From Erwinia billingiae Eb661 (GTDB lineage: Bacteria > Pseudomonadota > Gammaproteobacteria > Enterobacterales > Enterobacteriaceae): a stretch of 64,000 bases of DNA. Of the stretch, positions 7,979-16,299 are shown one piece after another; position 1 is the first letter of the stretch, and each line of letters opens with the position of its first letter. The notes below the pieces were generated by a model that saw only the letters and a program-made list of their open reading frames with translations, did no database searches and was not told the origin of the DNA. Where the stretch lies: the NCBI RefSeq assembly GCF_000196615.1, contig NC_014306.1, forward strand, positions 1,116,001-1,180,000. Reading direction: 5' to 3'. The position numbers and the translations under genes were made by a program.

Positions 7979-8010
7979 AAGAAGCTCAGCCGTCTCGCGC
8001 TGAGCTTCTT
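7979..8010. terminator. Bidirectional terminator between ppnP and rdgC
   Basis: AAGAAGCTCAGC (7979-7990) pairs with GCTGAGCTTCTT (7999-8010) around an 8-base loop; A-run and T-run flanks make it work on both strands. Confidence 0.85.
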
Positions 8011-8022
8011 TAATGCATCCGC

Positions 8023-8934
8023 TTAACGCTGCGCTTCGCCACCCAAAGCTTCAATCGTATTGCTCACCAACGCCGCCAGCTCGCTGGTCATCAGAATAAA
8101 GTCGGCATCAAATCGCGCCTGAACATCATCCCGATCGATATCATCATTCTGTTCACGCAGGGTGTCTGAAAACTTCAGACGCTTCAGCGAGCCATCATCG
8201 GAGAGGATCAGCTGCACACGCTCCTGCCAGTCCAGTGCCAGTTTGGTCACCAGTTTGCCGGCTTCGATATGGTTAGCAATCTCATCGCACACCAGATCCT
8301 GCTTCTTACAGCGGATCACGCCGCCATCTTCCAGCAAGGCTTTCAGCTCGGCTTCGTCCATCAGTGCGAACCCGGCCGGCGTTTCACCTGAACGCACCCA
8401 TTCGGTCATGGTCAGCTCAATCGGGCTTTCCAGCGTCAGTGGCACCACCGGCAGCGAACCGAGGCTCTTGCGCAGCAGCGCCAGCGTATCTTCAGCTTTT
8501 TTGGCACTGGCACAGTCAACCATGATCAGGTTGTTAACGGTATCAATCCACAGGAAGGTCTGGCTGAAACGGCTAAAGGCGCGTGGCAGCAGGCTATGCA
8601 GCACTTCATCTTTCAGCGAATCTTTTTCGGTCTTTTTCAGTTTGCGCTGCTGTTCGGCTTCAAGCTTGCCGATCTTGGCTTCCAGCGCCTGTTTGATCAC
8701 TGTAGAAGGCAGGATTTTCTCTTCTTTGCGCGCGCAAATCAGGATCTGGCCATTATTGACGTGGGTAAATGCATCATGGCGCGGGCCCATTGGCGAAACC
8801 CAACCGGTTTTTGCCATATCCTGGCTGCCACAAGGAGCGAAAGAGAATGCCTCAAGCTGTTTTTCCATCTCGTCAACCGCCAGTGGGATCTCGCGATTCA
8901 GACGATATACCATTAAATTCTTAAACCACAGCAT
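8023..8934 (-). CDS. rdgC: Recombination-associated protein RdgC
   Basis: A 303-residue nucleoid-associated protein, the same size as E. coli RdgC. RdgC forms a ring-shaped dimer around double-stranded DNA and limits RecA activity. The N-terminus [15 protein letters not shown] and internal GWVSPMG and RFSQTFLW segments are typical. It is divergent from mak as in E. coli. Confidence 0.96.
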   Translation of the reverse strand: MLWFKNLMVYRLNREIPLAVDEMEKQLEAFSFAPCGSQDMAKTGWVSPMGPRHDAFTHVNNGQILICARKEEKILPSTVIKQALEAKIGKLEAEQQRKLKKTEKDSLKDEVLHSLLPRAFSRFSQTFLWIDTVNNLIMVDCASAKKAEDTLALLRKSLGSLPVVPLTLESPIELTMTEWVRSGETPAGFALMDEAELKALLEDGGVIRCKKQDLVCDEIANHIEAGKLVTKLALDWQERVQLILSDDGSLKRLKFSDTLREQNDDIDRDDVQARFDADFILMTSELAALVSNTIEALGGEAQR

Positions 8935-9078
8935 TATGCTTTCCCTCTCGGGCGCGCATCAGGCGCGCTAATTCAAAGTCAGCGCGCATGATAGCGAATC
9001 GGCGGCGGGGTTTCATTGCCTTTCCGCCTCCGGCCTTCTAAGGTAAGACGATGACCGTCAAATAATGAGGAATAACAA

Positions 9079-9984
9079 GTGCGTATCGGGATAGATTTAG
9101 GTGGAACTAAAGTTGAGGTGATAGCACTTGCTGAATCCGGCGAGACGCTGTTCCGTCACCGCGTGCCCACGCCGCGTGATGATTATCAGCAGACGCTGGA
9201 CGCCATTGTCGGCCTCGTCAGGCTGGCCGAAGAGAAAACCGGTGAGCAGGGCACGGTCGGCATCGGCATTCCAGGGACGCTATCGCCTTACACGCGGCTG
9301 GTGAAGAATGCCAACTCGACCTGGCTCAACGGGCAGCCGCTGGATAAAGACCTGCAAAAAATGCTTAACCGTGAGGTGCGTATCGCCAATGACGCTAACT
9401 GCCTGGCCGTGTCCGAAGCGGTGGATGGCGCGGCGGCAGGGAAGCAGACGGTGTTTGCGGTGATTATCGGCACCGGCTGTGGTGCGGGTGTGGCGCTGAA
9501 CGGTCAGGCGCACATTGGCGGCAACGGTAATGCGGGCGAGTGGGGGCATAATCCGCTGCCGTGGATGGATGAAGATGAGCTGCGTTACCGCGAAGAAGTG
9601 CCGTGCTACTGCGGTAAACAGGGCTGCATTGAAACCTTTATCTCCGGCACCGGCTTCGCCACGGACTATCACCGCCTGAGCGGCGTGGAGCTGAAAGGCG
9701 CGGAGATTATCACGCTGCTGGAGCAGCAGGATCCGGTTGCGGAGCTGGCGATGAGCCGTTATGAGCTGCGGCTGGCAAAATCGCTGGCGCACATTGTCAA
9801 TATTTTCGATCCGGAAATGATTGTGATGGGCGGCGGCATGAGCAATAACGACCGTCTGTATCAGACCGTGCCGCAGTTGATGAAGAAGTGGGTGTTTGGC
9901 GGAGAGTGTGAAACCCCGCTGCGTAAAGCGGTTCACGGCGATTCAAGTGGCGTACGTGGCGCCGCCTGGCTCTGGCCGCAGTAA
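9079..9984 (+). CDS. mak: Fructokinase Mak (ROK family)
   Basis: A 301-residue sugar kinase that makes fructose-6-phosphate from fructose and ATP. The start [13 protein letters not shown] is the ROK phosphate-binding motif. The ROK zinc site is in GHNPLPW (His) and the cluster [10 protein letters not shown]. The start is GTG with GAGGAA upstream, at the same site as E. coli Mak (302 residues). A terminator follows at 9992-10013. To its right the synteny with E. coli breaks: araJ is replaced by the ethanolamine and lipoprotein block. Confidence 0.95.
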   Translation: MRIGIDLGGTKVEVIALAESGETLFRHRVPTPRDDYQQTLDAIVGLVRLAEEKTGEQGTVGIGIPGTLSPYTRLVKNANSTWLNGQPLDKDLQKMLNREVRIANDANCLAVSEAVDGAAAGKQTVFAVIIGTGCGAGVALNGQAHIGGNGNAGEWGHNPLPWMDEDELRYREEVPCYCGKQGCIETFISGTGFATDYHRLSGVELKGAEIITLLEQQDPVAELAMSRYELRLAKSLAHIVNIFDPEMIVMGGGMSNNDRLYQTVPQLMKKWVFGGECETPLRKAVHGDSSGVRGAAWLWPQ

Positions 9985-9991
9985 AAAATCA

Positions 9992-10013
9992 GGGCCGAGG
10001 GTCGGCCCTTTTT
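9992..10013. terminator. Bidirectional terminator between mak and the permease gene
   Basis: GGGCCGA (9992-9998) and TCGGCCC (10002-10008) with a GGG loop, A-run before and TTTTT after. Confidence 0.85.
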
Positions 10014-10018
10014 CTTGC

Positions 10019-11383
10019 TTACTCGCCTGCCAGCATCGCATCACGCGGCGCGTTGGCACGCTGGTTTTTGGTCATCAGGAAGTAGATATAGCCTGCCACC
10101 ATAAAGGCCACGAACAGGGCCCCAATCAGCGCATTAAACCACAGCATGGCAATCAGACAGACCACGGCCAGTACCAGCGCAATGCCCGGAACGATTGGGT
10201 AGCCTGGCGCACGGAAGCTACGCTCCAGCTCTGGCGCAGTGCGGCGCAGTCGGAACAGGCTCAGCATGCTCATGATGTACATCACGATGGCACCGAACAC
10301 CGCCATGGTGATCATCGCGGCGGTCAGCGTCATGCCCTGCAGGTTAATCCAGCTGTCGCTGAAGATCGCGGCAATGCCAATCAAACCACCGGCAATGATG
10401 GCGCGGTGTGGCGTCTGGAAGCGGGACAGCTTAGCCAGTCCGGCAGGCAGATAGCCAGCGCGGGACAAGGCGAAGAACTGGCGGGAATAGCCCAGAATAA
10501 TACCGTGGAAGCTCGCCACCAGGCCAAACAACCCAATCCACACCAGCATATGCATCCAGCCGGAGTTTTCGCCCACCACCATTTTCATCGCCTGCGGCAA
10601 TGGATCGTTGATGTCCGACAGCTTACGCCAGTCACCCGCACCGCCGGCCAGCAGCATCACGCCAATGGCCAGGATCACCAGCGTCAGAATACCGCTGATA
10701 TAAGCCTTCGGAATGGTGCGTTTCGGATCCCTGGCTTCTTCAGCGGCCATCGCGGCCCCTTCAATGGCGAGGAAGAACCAGATAGCGAACGGGATAGCGG
10801 CAAAAATCCCGGAAAGCGCAGGCAGTCCGAAGTGCTCGCCACCCGACCAGCCATTGGCGGCGAAGTTTGCCACGCTGAAGCCCGGCGCGACTACGCCCAT
10901 AAACACCAGCAGCTCAAGCACCGCTAACACCGTCACCACCAGCTCAAACATCGCCGCCAGCTTAACGCCGAGGATATTCAGCGTCATAAAGATGATATAG
11001 GCGCCCACTGCGGCATATTTCGGATTCAGATCGGGGAACTGCACGTTGAGATAGGCGCCGATAGCCATCGCAATGGCCGGCGGGGCAAAGACGAACTCAA
11101 TCAGGGTTGCCATACCGGCAATCAGGCCACCGGTTTCGCCAAAGGCGCGACGGCTGTAAGCAAAAGGGCCACCGGCATGCGGGATCGCCGTGGTCAGTTC
11201 GGTAAAGCTAAAAATAAAACAGGTATACATAAGGGCGATCAGCGCGGTGGTGACCAGGAATCCTAAGGTTCCCGCCACACCCCAGCCGTAACTCCAGCCA
11301 AAATATTCGCCGGAAATCACCAGACCTACCGCAATGCCCCACAGATGTATTGTGCCCAGAGTGGGCTTCAGTTTGCCTGTCAT
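10019..11383 (-). CDS. eat: Ethanolamine permease (APC superfamily)
   Basis: A 454-residue inner-membrane amino acid-polyamine-organocation transporter with about 12 hydrophobic segments. The N-terminal GTIHLWGIAVGLVISGEYFG and the sequence GGPFAYSRRAFG match the ethanolamine permease branch (Eat). It carries no link to eut microcompartment genes here. The gene is divergent from an APH-fold kinase gene and near an AraC regulator, which suggests an amino-alcohol uptake and phosphorylation unit. Substrate assignment rests on family resemblance; a related amino alcohol or amino acid is possible. Confidence 0.82.
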   Translation of the reverse strand: MTGKLKPTLGTIHLWGIAVGLVISGEYFGWSYGWGVAGTLGFLVTTALIALMYTCFIFSFTELTTAIPHAGGPFAYSRRAFGETGGLIAGMATLIEFVFAPPAIAMAIGAYLNVQFPDLNPKYAAVGAYIIFMTLNILGVKLAAMFELVVTVLAVLELLVFMGVVAPGFSVANFAANGWSGGEHFGLPALSGIFAAIPFAIWFFLAIEGAAMAAEEARDPKRTIPKAYISGILTLVILAIGVMLLAGGAGDWRKLSDINDPLPQAMKMVVGENSGWMHMLVWIGLFGLVASFHGIILGYSRQFFALSRAGYLPAGLAKLSRFQTPHRAIIAGGLIGIAAIFSDSWINLQGMTLTAAMITMAVFGAIVMYIMSMLSLFRLRRTAPELERSFRAPGYPIVPGIALVLAVVCLIAMLWFNALIGALFVAFMVAGYIYFLMTKNQRANAPRDAMLAGE

Positions 11384-11479
11384 AACGCATTCCCCGTGAT
11401 GAGTTTTATTGTCAGTCGATAATGCAGCCGTGGCCCGCCGGAAAACTTGACGCTGGCGTAAGGAATTTTGTGCTCTGCT

Positions 11480-11553
11480 GTCAACTCAGAAGCAAAAAAA
11501 GCGCCAGATGCACGCTAAAGTCAAAAGAGGGTCATCTGCGGTCAAGCGGGTCA
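11480..11553. promoter_or_regulatory. Helically phased GTCA direct repeats in the divergent control region
   Basis: The 238-base gap between the divergent permease and kinase genes contains GTCA at 11480, 11520, 11531, 11541 and 11550. The last four are spaced 11, 10 and 9 bases, close to one helical turn, and the first is 40 bases (four turns) before them. Direct repeats on one face of DNA are typical for AraC/XylS regulators, and one is encoded 1.2 kb away. Binding is an inference. Confidence 0.5.
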
Positions 11554-11621
11554 GAGGCAGGTGACGCCATGCTGGTATCACACGGCGGGTAACCGACAGC
11601 CAACCATTACGGAGCCAGACT

Positions 11622-12626
11622 ATGACTGCCACGCAATATGACAACCTGGATACAGCCGCGCTGCTAAACCTTGCTCAGCGCACGCTCACCCGTTATCCCG
11701 CAGCCTTGCAGGGAACGCTGAGCCTGCTTTGCCGCTCAGAGAACGCCACGTTTTTACTGCAAGCCGGTGGCAAACGCTACGCGCTGCGCCTGCATCGCGG
11801 CAATTATCATCAGCGTGCGGATATTGAAAGTGAACTGCACTGGCTCGATGCGCTGCGGGAAACCGGCATCGTGGTGCCGCAGGCGGTGCCGGATAAAGAG
11901 GGTCAGACCGTGCAGACGCTGCAACTGGAAGACGGTAGCGAGCGCCATGTGGTGCTGTTTGACTGGATTGAAGGCGAGATGCCGACCACCGAGGTCGATC
12001 CGCGTGCCTTCCAGCAGTTAGGCCATATCACCGCCCGCCTGCATCAGCACAGCAAAAGCTGGCAGAAGCCGGCGGGATTCCAGCGCATCATCTGGGATCA
12101 CCAGACGATGGTCAGCCCGCAGAGTCACTGGGGCGACTGGCGCGATGTGCCGAATCTGCGTCTGCAGGATCGTCCGGTGGTGGAAGAAGCGATTGCCCGG
12201 GTCGGTAGCGATCTGACGATCTTTGGCAAAGACGCCTCGCGTTACGGCTTGATCCATGCGGATCTGCGGCTGACCAACCTGCTGCTGCACAAAGGCGAGA
12301 CGCGGGTGATCGACTTCGACGACTGCGGCATGGGTTGGTATCTGCACGATCTTGCGGCAGCGATCAGTTTTGTCGAGCACCATCCTCGTGCAGCAGAGTG
12401 GGTGGATCACTGGATCAAAGGCTACGAGCAGATTGCCCATATCAGTGATGAAGAGATGGCGATGCTGCCAACCCTGCTGATCCAGCGCCGTATCCAGCTG
12501 ATGGCGTGGGCCGGATCCCATGCCGAAACCGAGATGGCACACAGTCTTGGCCCGCAGTGGGCGGATCATTCTGTGCGGCTGTGCCGCCGCTACCTGGAGA
12601 CCTGCGAGCTTCCGGTTGGCGCCTGA
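11622..12626 (+). CDS. APH-fold phosphotransferase, possibly an amino-alcohol (ethanolamine) kinase
   Basis: A 334-residue kinase of the aminoglycoside/choline phosphotransferase family. The catalytic loop is GLIHADLRLTNLLL (H-x-D-x4-N) and the metal-binding motif is VIDFDDCG; an N-terminal lobe holds the ATP-anchoring YALRLHR. Aminoglycoside, homoserine, choline and ethanolamine kinases share this fold, so sequence alone does not fix the substrate. Divergence from an ethanolamine permease and the following AraC gene favour ethanolamine or another amino alcohol. Erwinia carotovora was reported to degrade amino alcohols through a kinase and a phospho-lyase; no phospho-lyase gene is present in this window. 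Start ATG with ACGGAG upstream. Confidence 0.7.
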   Translation: MTATQYDNLDTAALLNLAQRTLTRYPAALQGTLSLLCRSENATFLLQAGGKRYALRLHRGNYHQRADIESELHWLDALRETGIVVPQAVPDKEGQTVQTLQLEDGSERHVVLFDWIEGEMPTTEVDPRAFQQLGHITARLHQHSKSWQKPAGFQRIIWDHQTMVSPQSHWGDWRDVPNLRLQDRPVVEEAIARVGSDLTIFGKDASRYGLIHADLRLTNLLLHKGETRVIDFDDCGMGWYLHDLAAAISFVEHHPRAAEWVDHWIKGYEQIAHISDEEMAMLPTLLIQRRIQLMAWAGSHAETEMAHSLGPQWADHSVRLCRRYLETCELPVGA

Positions 12627-12726
12627 GTTGCACCCAGAACGGGCAGGCACGCGGCGGGTACCGCATCTGCCCGTGATTGTCCTGTCATAACACCTTGTTT
12701 TTAAACGTCACCGACGAGGTTGGTAT

Positions 12727-12755
12727 GAAAATTGCTGCATTAGCAGCATATTTTC
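12727..12755. promoter_or_regulatory. Near-perfect inverted repeat upstream of the AraC gene
   Basis: GAAAATTGCTGC and GCAGCATATTTTC flank an ATTA centre, matching each other except for one inserted base. It ends 15 bases before the start codon at 12771, so it could be an operator, or a stem-loop in the leader of the AraC-family gene. Confidence 0.45.
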
Positions 12756-12770
12756 TACGCCGAGGCGACG

Positions 12771-13841
12771 ATGATGGAAACCGATCTTATCAGACAGCCT
12801 GACATGGCAACGGCGCTGAATGCCAGCGCCGTCAGTAATCGTGGGGTTCTGGCGGCGGCAGCCAGCGGCCTGAGCAGTTTTATCAGTGAGAAGGGCGGCG
12901 ATGTCGATCGCATTTTTGGCGTCAGCGGCATCGATCCCGAACTGCTTTCCAGCCCGACCTTGAGCCTTGGGCTGATCAACTACTGTCGCGTGATGGAAGA
13001 AGCGGCGCGTTATTCAGGTTTTGATAACTTCGGTTTGCACTACGGCAAGCAGTTTAAACCGCAGTCATTAGGTCTGATTGGTTATGTCGGCCTGTGTTCG
13101 GCGACGCTGGAACAGGCGTTGCAGAACGTGGTGAATGCCTTTCCGTATCATCAGCACGACACGCTCACCCGGCTGGTTGATAAAGGGGATTGCTGGCGGC
13201 TGGATTACCAGGTGCGCCACGGCGCGATCCTCTGTCGCCGTCAGGATGCTGAACTGACGCTGGGGATGTTTATGAACCTTATTCGCCACGTGGCGGGTAA
13301 AAACTGGGCACCCAGAGAAGTCCATTTCGAGCATCCACGGCCTTCACAATGGCATGAGCACTGCAAAGTGTTCGATGCGCCGGTCTATTTTGATCAACCC
13401 TTCAACTCATTACTGATCCCGAAACGCGATCTGGCGCGATCGATGCCGGACAGCGATCCGATGCTGTTAATGGTGATGCAGGATGCGATCCGCCGCCTGA
13501 ACAGCGCCACGCCTCAACAAAATATTGTCGATCAGGCCCGTGCGCAGGTGCATCTGGTGTTGCTGAAAGGTGAGCCGGTGCTGGAAGAGGTGGCTGAAAA
13601 AATGGGGCTGTCGAGCTGGTCGCTGCAACGGCGGCTACGCGATGAAAACCTGAGCTTCACCGCGCTGGTGGACAAGGTGCGTTGCGAAATGGCCAAGCAC
13701 TACCTGCAACAGCGCCAGCTGCCAATTTCGGAGATGGCGCTGCTGTTGGGCTATTCCGAAGTCAGCGCCTTTTCCCGCGCCTTCCGCCGCTGGTTTGGCA
13801 TCAGCCCACGTCAGTGGCGGCAGGACGAGTTGGCGGGTTAA
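12771..13841 (+). CDS. AraC family transcriptional regulator
   Basis: A 356-residue regulator. Residues about 35-220 match the arabinose-binding-like sensor domain of the OruR/ArgR-type AraC proteins (GLINYCRVMEEAARYSG, GLHYGKQFKPQSLGLIGY). The C-terminal 100 residues are the twin helix-turn-helix domain: first helix pair around VAEKMGLSSWSLQRRL, second around ISEMALLLGYSEVSAFSRAF, ending FGISPRQWRQ. The start is the first of two ATGs, with GAGG 6 bases upstream. It likely controls the adjacent kinase and permease genes; its effector is unknown. It overlaps the convergent lipoprotein gene by 4 bases. Confidence 0.88.
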   Translation: MMETDLIRQPDMATALNASAVSNRGVLAAAASGLSSFISEKGGDVDRIFGVSGIDPELLSSPTLSLGLINYCRVMEEAARYSGFDNFGLHYGKQFKPQSLGLIGYVGLCSATLEQALQNVVNAFPYHQHDTLTRLVDKGDCWRLDYQVRHGAILCRRQDAELTLGMFMNLIRHVAGKNWAPREVHFEHPRPSQWHEHCKVFDAPVYFDQPFNSLLIPKRDLARSMPDSDPMLLMVMQDAIRRLNSATPQQNIVDQARAQVHLVLLKGEPVLEEVAEKMGLSSWSLQRRLRDENLSFTALVDKVRCEMAKHYLQQRQLPISEMALLLGYSEVSAFSRAFRRWFGISPRQWRQDELAG

Positions 13842-14266
13842 CCGGCCGGCTTAAAGTCGAGAATAATTTCGCTGGGGAATTTTTTCGGTGGCGCGGGCAG
13901 ATTTTCCGCGCTGCTGACCACGCCCCAGGCTTTCTTACACAGTTGCTCATCGCCCGACGTACTCAACACGCTATACCGCCCATTCTGTTTCCAGCTAATG
14001 GTCAGCACGCATTCGCGTCCAACATAACGCGCGTGGTCATAAAAATTGCGCTGAATACCGTACTGCATTTTCGCGTAGTAGCGGCAGTCTTCCTCAGACA
14101 TTTCTGCGGTGGCGGCTGTGCACTGCTGGTCAGCAAACGCCTGCATTTCCTGCGCCGTCGCCGGGGCATTTTGCTGAGTATTTTTGGCTGACTGACAGCC
14201 GGCCAGCAGCGTCGTCATCACCGTTGCCGCCAACGCCCATGCCATTTTGTGCCGATTCATTTTCAT
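13838..14266 (-). CDS. Lipoprotein with TolA domain III-like C-terminus
   Basis: A 142-residue lipoprotein with signal peptide and lipobox LLAGC (Cys at about 24). From residue about 60 the sequence follows the C-terminal domain III of TolA: YAKMQYGIQRNFYDHARYVG, then RECVLTISW, SGDEQLCKKAW, LPAPP and the terminal ILDFKP. E. coli TolA has KFYDASSYAGKTC, GGDPALCQAA, IPKPP and LDFKP in the same order, including the disulphide cysteines. There is no TolA transmembrane helix or long helical domain II. Domain III binds TolB, Pal, colicins and filamentous phage g3p, so a lipid-anchored copy could act as a partner or decoy; that is inference. It is divergent from a three-gene lipoprotein operon. Confidence 0.8.
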   Translation of the reverse strand: MKMNRHKMAWALAATVMTTLLAGCQSAKNTQQNAPATAQEMQAFADQQCTAATAEMSEEDCRYYAKMQYGIQRNFYDHARYVGRECVLTISWKQNGRYSVLSTSGDEQLCKKAWGVVSSAENLPAPPKKFPSEIILDFKPAG

Positions 14267-14574
14267 TTATTCATCACTATTTCTAAAGAATCCTGACGTC
14301 CAGCCGATAGTTTATCCTGTTAGCTTCTTGCTGGCTGACTCTTTTTTCGCCGTCAGACTCTTTACAGATAAATCTCTACTTCAGCGAATATATTCGCTCA
14401 GATTAAAACAAACTGGCAGGGAATTTACTTAATAACGGAAATAAATTATTTTTCAATTCTCCTTTTCCAGCGTAAATTATGCCTGTTTTTATTAAGTGCT
14501 TCGGGAAGTAGGGCAACAGGTTTGCCGTAAATAAAGCCGTCAGACGGGTTTTCACCTTAATTCATGGAACAGAA
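14267..14574. promoter_or_regulatory. Divergent intergenic region with a 16-bp palindrome
   Basis: This 308-base AT-rich gap separates the TolA-like gene from the CsgG-like operon and must hold both promoters. AGCGAATATATTCGCT at 14383-14398 is a perfect palindrome near its middle and may be an operator. No named regulator motif is matched, and I could not fix -10/-35 boxes with confidence. Confidence 0.4.
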
Positions 14575-15252
14575 ATGAAACCTTATATTAACGTCCTCGC
14601 ATTGACCTTATTAAGTAGCGCCATGCTCAGCGGTTGCGCGACTGAATCCTCGCGTGCCATTGAAGCGCCTCAGGTGACTGCTGCCACGCAACCGGCCTGG
14701 CAGGGCGCTAAAAGCCCCATCGCGGTCGGTAAGTTCGATAACCGCTCTGCGTATATGAACGGCATCTTCTCGGATGGCGTCGATCGTCTGGGCAATCAGT
14801 CCAAAACGATTCTGATCACCCACCTGCAGCAAACCGGCCGCTTTAACGTGCTGGATCGCGCCAACCTGGATGAGCTGAAGGCTGAAGCGGGCTACAAGCG
14901 CAGCGCGCAGACCATCAAGGGTGCGGACTATGTGGTGACCGGTGATATCACCGAGTTCGGACGCAAGGAAGTCGGCGATCAGCAGCTTTGGGGCATTCTG
15001 GGCCGGGGGAAAACGCAGGTTGCTTACGCGAAAGTGAACCTGAACATCGTTGATGTTGCCACCTCTGAAGTGGTTTATTCCGTGCAGGGCGCGGGCGAAT
15101 ATCAGCTTTCAAATCGTGAAGTGATTGGCTTTGGCGGCACCGCCAGCTATGACTCGACGTTGAATGGCAAGGTGATCGATCTGGCGATGCGTGAAGCGGT
15201 AAATCATCTGGTCAGCGGACTGGAGTCCGGCGCATGGCGCGCAGCTAAATAA
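14575..15252 (+). CDS. CsgG/HfaB-family lipoprotein
   Basis: A 225-residue lipoprotein (lipobox MLSGC, Cys about 21) of the CsgG family, shorter than the curli channel CsgG (about 277). Conserved features are KSPIAVGKFDNRS, the helix-strand FNVLDRANLDELKAE, GADYVVTGDITEFG and the final DLAMREAVNHLVSGLE. True CsgG forms an outer-membrane nonameric pore; whether this short version does so is not known. It is the first gene of a three-lipoprotein operon, 18 bases ahead of the DUF4810 gene. No curli genes lie nearby. Confidence 0.85.
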   Translation: MKPYINVLALTLLSSAMLSGCATESSRAIEAPQVTAATQPAWQGAKSPIAVGKFDNRSAYMNGIFSDGVDRLGNQSKTILITHLQQTGRFNVLDRANLDELKAEAGYKRSAQTIKGADYVVTGDITEFGRKEVGDQQLWGILGRGKTQVAYAKVNLNIVDVATSEVVYSVQGAGEYQLSNREVIGFGGTASYDSTLNGKVIDLAMREAVNHLVSGLESGAWRAAK

Positions 15253-15270
15253 CTCAGGGAAGGGAATACA

Positions 15271-15624
15271 ATGCGAATTAATAAGACACTGCTAATCGCG
15301 ACAACCGCGCTGTTATTGACGGCCTGCGCCGAAAAAAGTAGCAATATCTATTATTGGGGTGACTATCAGCCCTCGCTTTACAGCTATTACCAGAAAAGTG
15401 CGGCACCTGAAAAAGAAATTGAGACGCTTAATGCGGTTATTCAGCAAGCCCATGCCAAAAATAAACCGGTAGCGCCAGGCCTGCGCGCACAATTGGGATT
15501 GTTGTATGTCGATACCGGTCATCCGGATCTGGCATTCGAGCAATTTAACGCCGAGAAAACCGCGTTTCCAGAATCCGCTCACTATATGGACTTTCTGATG
15601 CGTAATAAGCAGGGAGCAAATTAA
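15271..15624 (+). CDS. DUF4810 domain-containing lipoprotein
   Basis: A 117-residue lipoprotein (MRINKTLLIATTALLLTAC, Cys about 19) of the DUF4810 family. The segment YYWGDYQPSLYSYYQ is characteristic; the rest is helical and TPR-like (GLRAQLGLLYVDTGHPDLAFEQFNAEK). It sits between a CsgG-like and a GNA1162-like gene, an arrangement also found in Neisseria and other proteobacteria. Start preceded by AGGGAA. Its stop codon shares a base with the next start (TAATG), implying translational coupling. Confidence 0.85.
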   Translation: MRINKTLLIATTALLLTACAEKSSNIYYWGDYQPSLYSYYQKSAAPEKEIETLNAVIQQAHAKNKPVAPGLRAQLGLLYVDTGHPDLAFEQFNAEKTAFPESAHYMDFLMRNKQGAN

Positions 15625-16268
15625 TGAAGAAAATTGTAGTTATTTCCGCCGTCCTGGCGGTGCTGGCCCTGACCGGCTGCGCCAAAAAAACGCCTTATGA
15701 TTACACCGCGTTCCGTGCCAGCAAGCCGGCCTCGATTCTGGTGCTGCCTGCGGAAAATCGCACCACGGATATCAATGCCGCCCACAGCTTTGCCTCGCTG
15801 GTAACACAGCCGCTGGCGGAATCGGGCTACTACGTCTTCCCGGTCGCCGTGGTGGAAGAGACCTTTAATCAGAACGGCCTGACCAATGCCACCGACATTC
15901 GTGGCGTCAGCGCGGCTAAGTTGCGCAGTATCTTCAATGCGGATGCGGCGCTGTACATCGATATCACTTCGTACGGCACCAAGTACATTGTGGTAGACAG
16001 CGTGACCCAGGTGACGGCCACTGCCAAACTGGTGGATTTGCGCACCGGCACGCAGATCTGGAGTGGACTGGCCACCGCGGCGAACAACGAAAACAACAAT
16101 AACCAGGGACTGGTGGGGATGCTGGTTGCGGCGGCGGTGAAGCAGATCGTCAACAACGTCAGCGATGAGGCGCATACCGTGGCCTCTGTCACCAGTGCCC
16201 GTTTGCTGAGCGCCAATGACAATGGCGGCATTTTAAAAGGGCCGCGCGCGAAATCACCGACCCTGTAA
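15624..16268 (+). CDS. GNA1162 (DUF799) family lipoprotein
   Basis: A 214-residue lipoprotein (lipobox LTGC, Cys about 19) resembling the meningococcal surface lipoprotein GNA1162. Marker segments are KPASILVLPAENRTTDINA, PVAVVEETFNQNGLT and the TolB-N-like core INADAALYIDITSYGTKY-type strand near residue 110. The C-terminal tail is extended. With the two preceding genes it forms a set of three outer-membrane lipoproteins thought to build an uncharacterised envelope complex. Start overlaps the previous stop codon. Confidence 0.85.
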   Translation: MKKIVVISAVLAVLALTGCAKKTPYDYTAFRASKPASILVLPAENRTTDINAAHSFASLVTQPLAESGYYVFPVAVVEETFNQNGLTNATDIRGVSAAKLRSIFNADAALYIDITSYGTKYIVVDSVTQVTATAKLVDLRTGTQIWSGLATAANNENNNNQGLVGMLVAAAVKQIVNNVSDEAHTVASVTSARLLSANDNGGILKGPRAKSPTL

Positions 16269-16274
16269 GTCATC

Positions 16275-16299
16275 ATCGGGCGCCTTCCAGGCGCCCGAT
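16275..16299. terminator. Bidirectional terminator between lipoprotein operon and sbcC
   Basis: ATCGGGCGCCT (16275-16285) and AGGCGCCCGAT (16289-16299) form an 11-bp perfect stem around TCC. It abuts the sbcC stop codon. Confidence 0.8.

Noticed and set aside
11384..11479. Eut-type microcompartment or lyase genes near the permease
   Set aside because: None is present; the block holds only permease, kinase and regulator.
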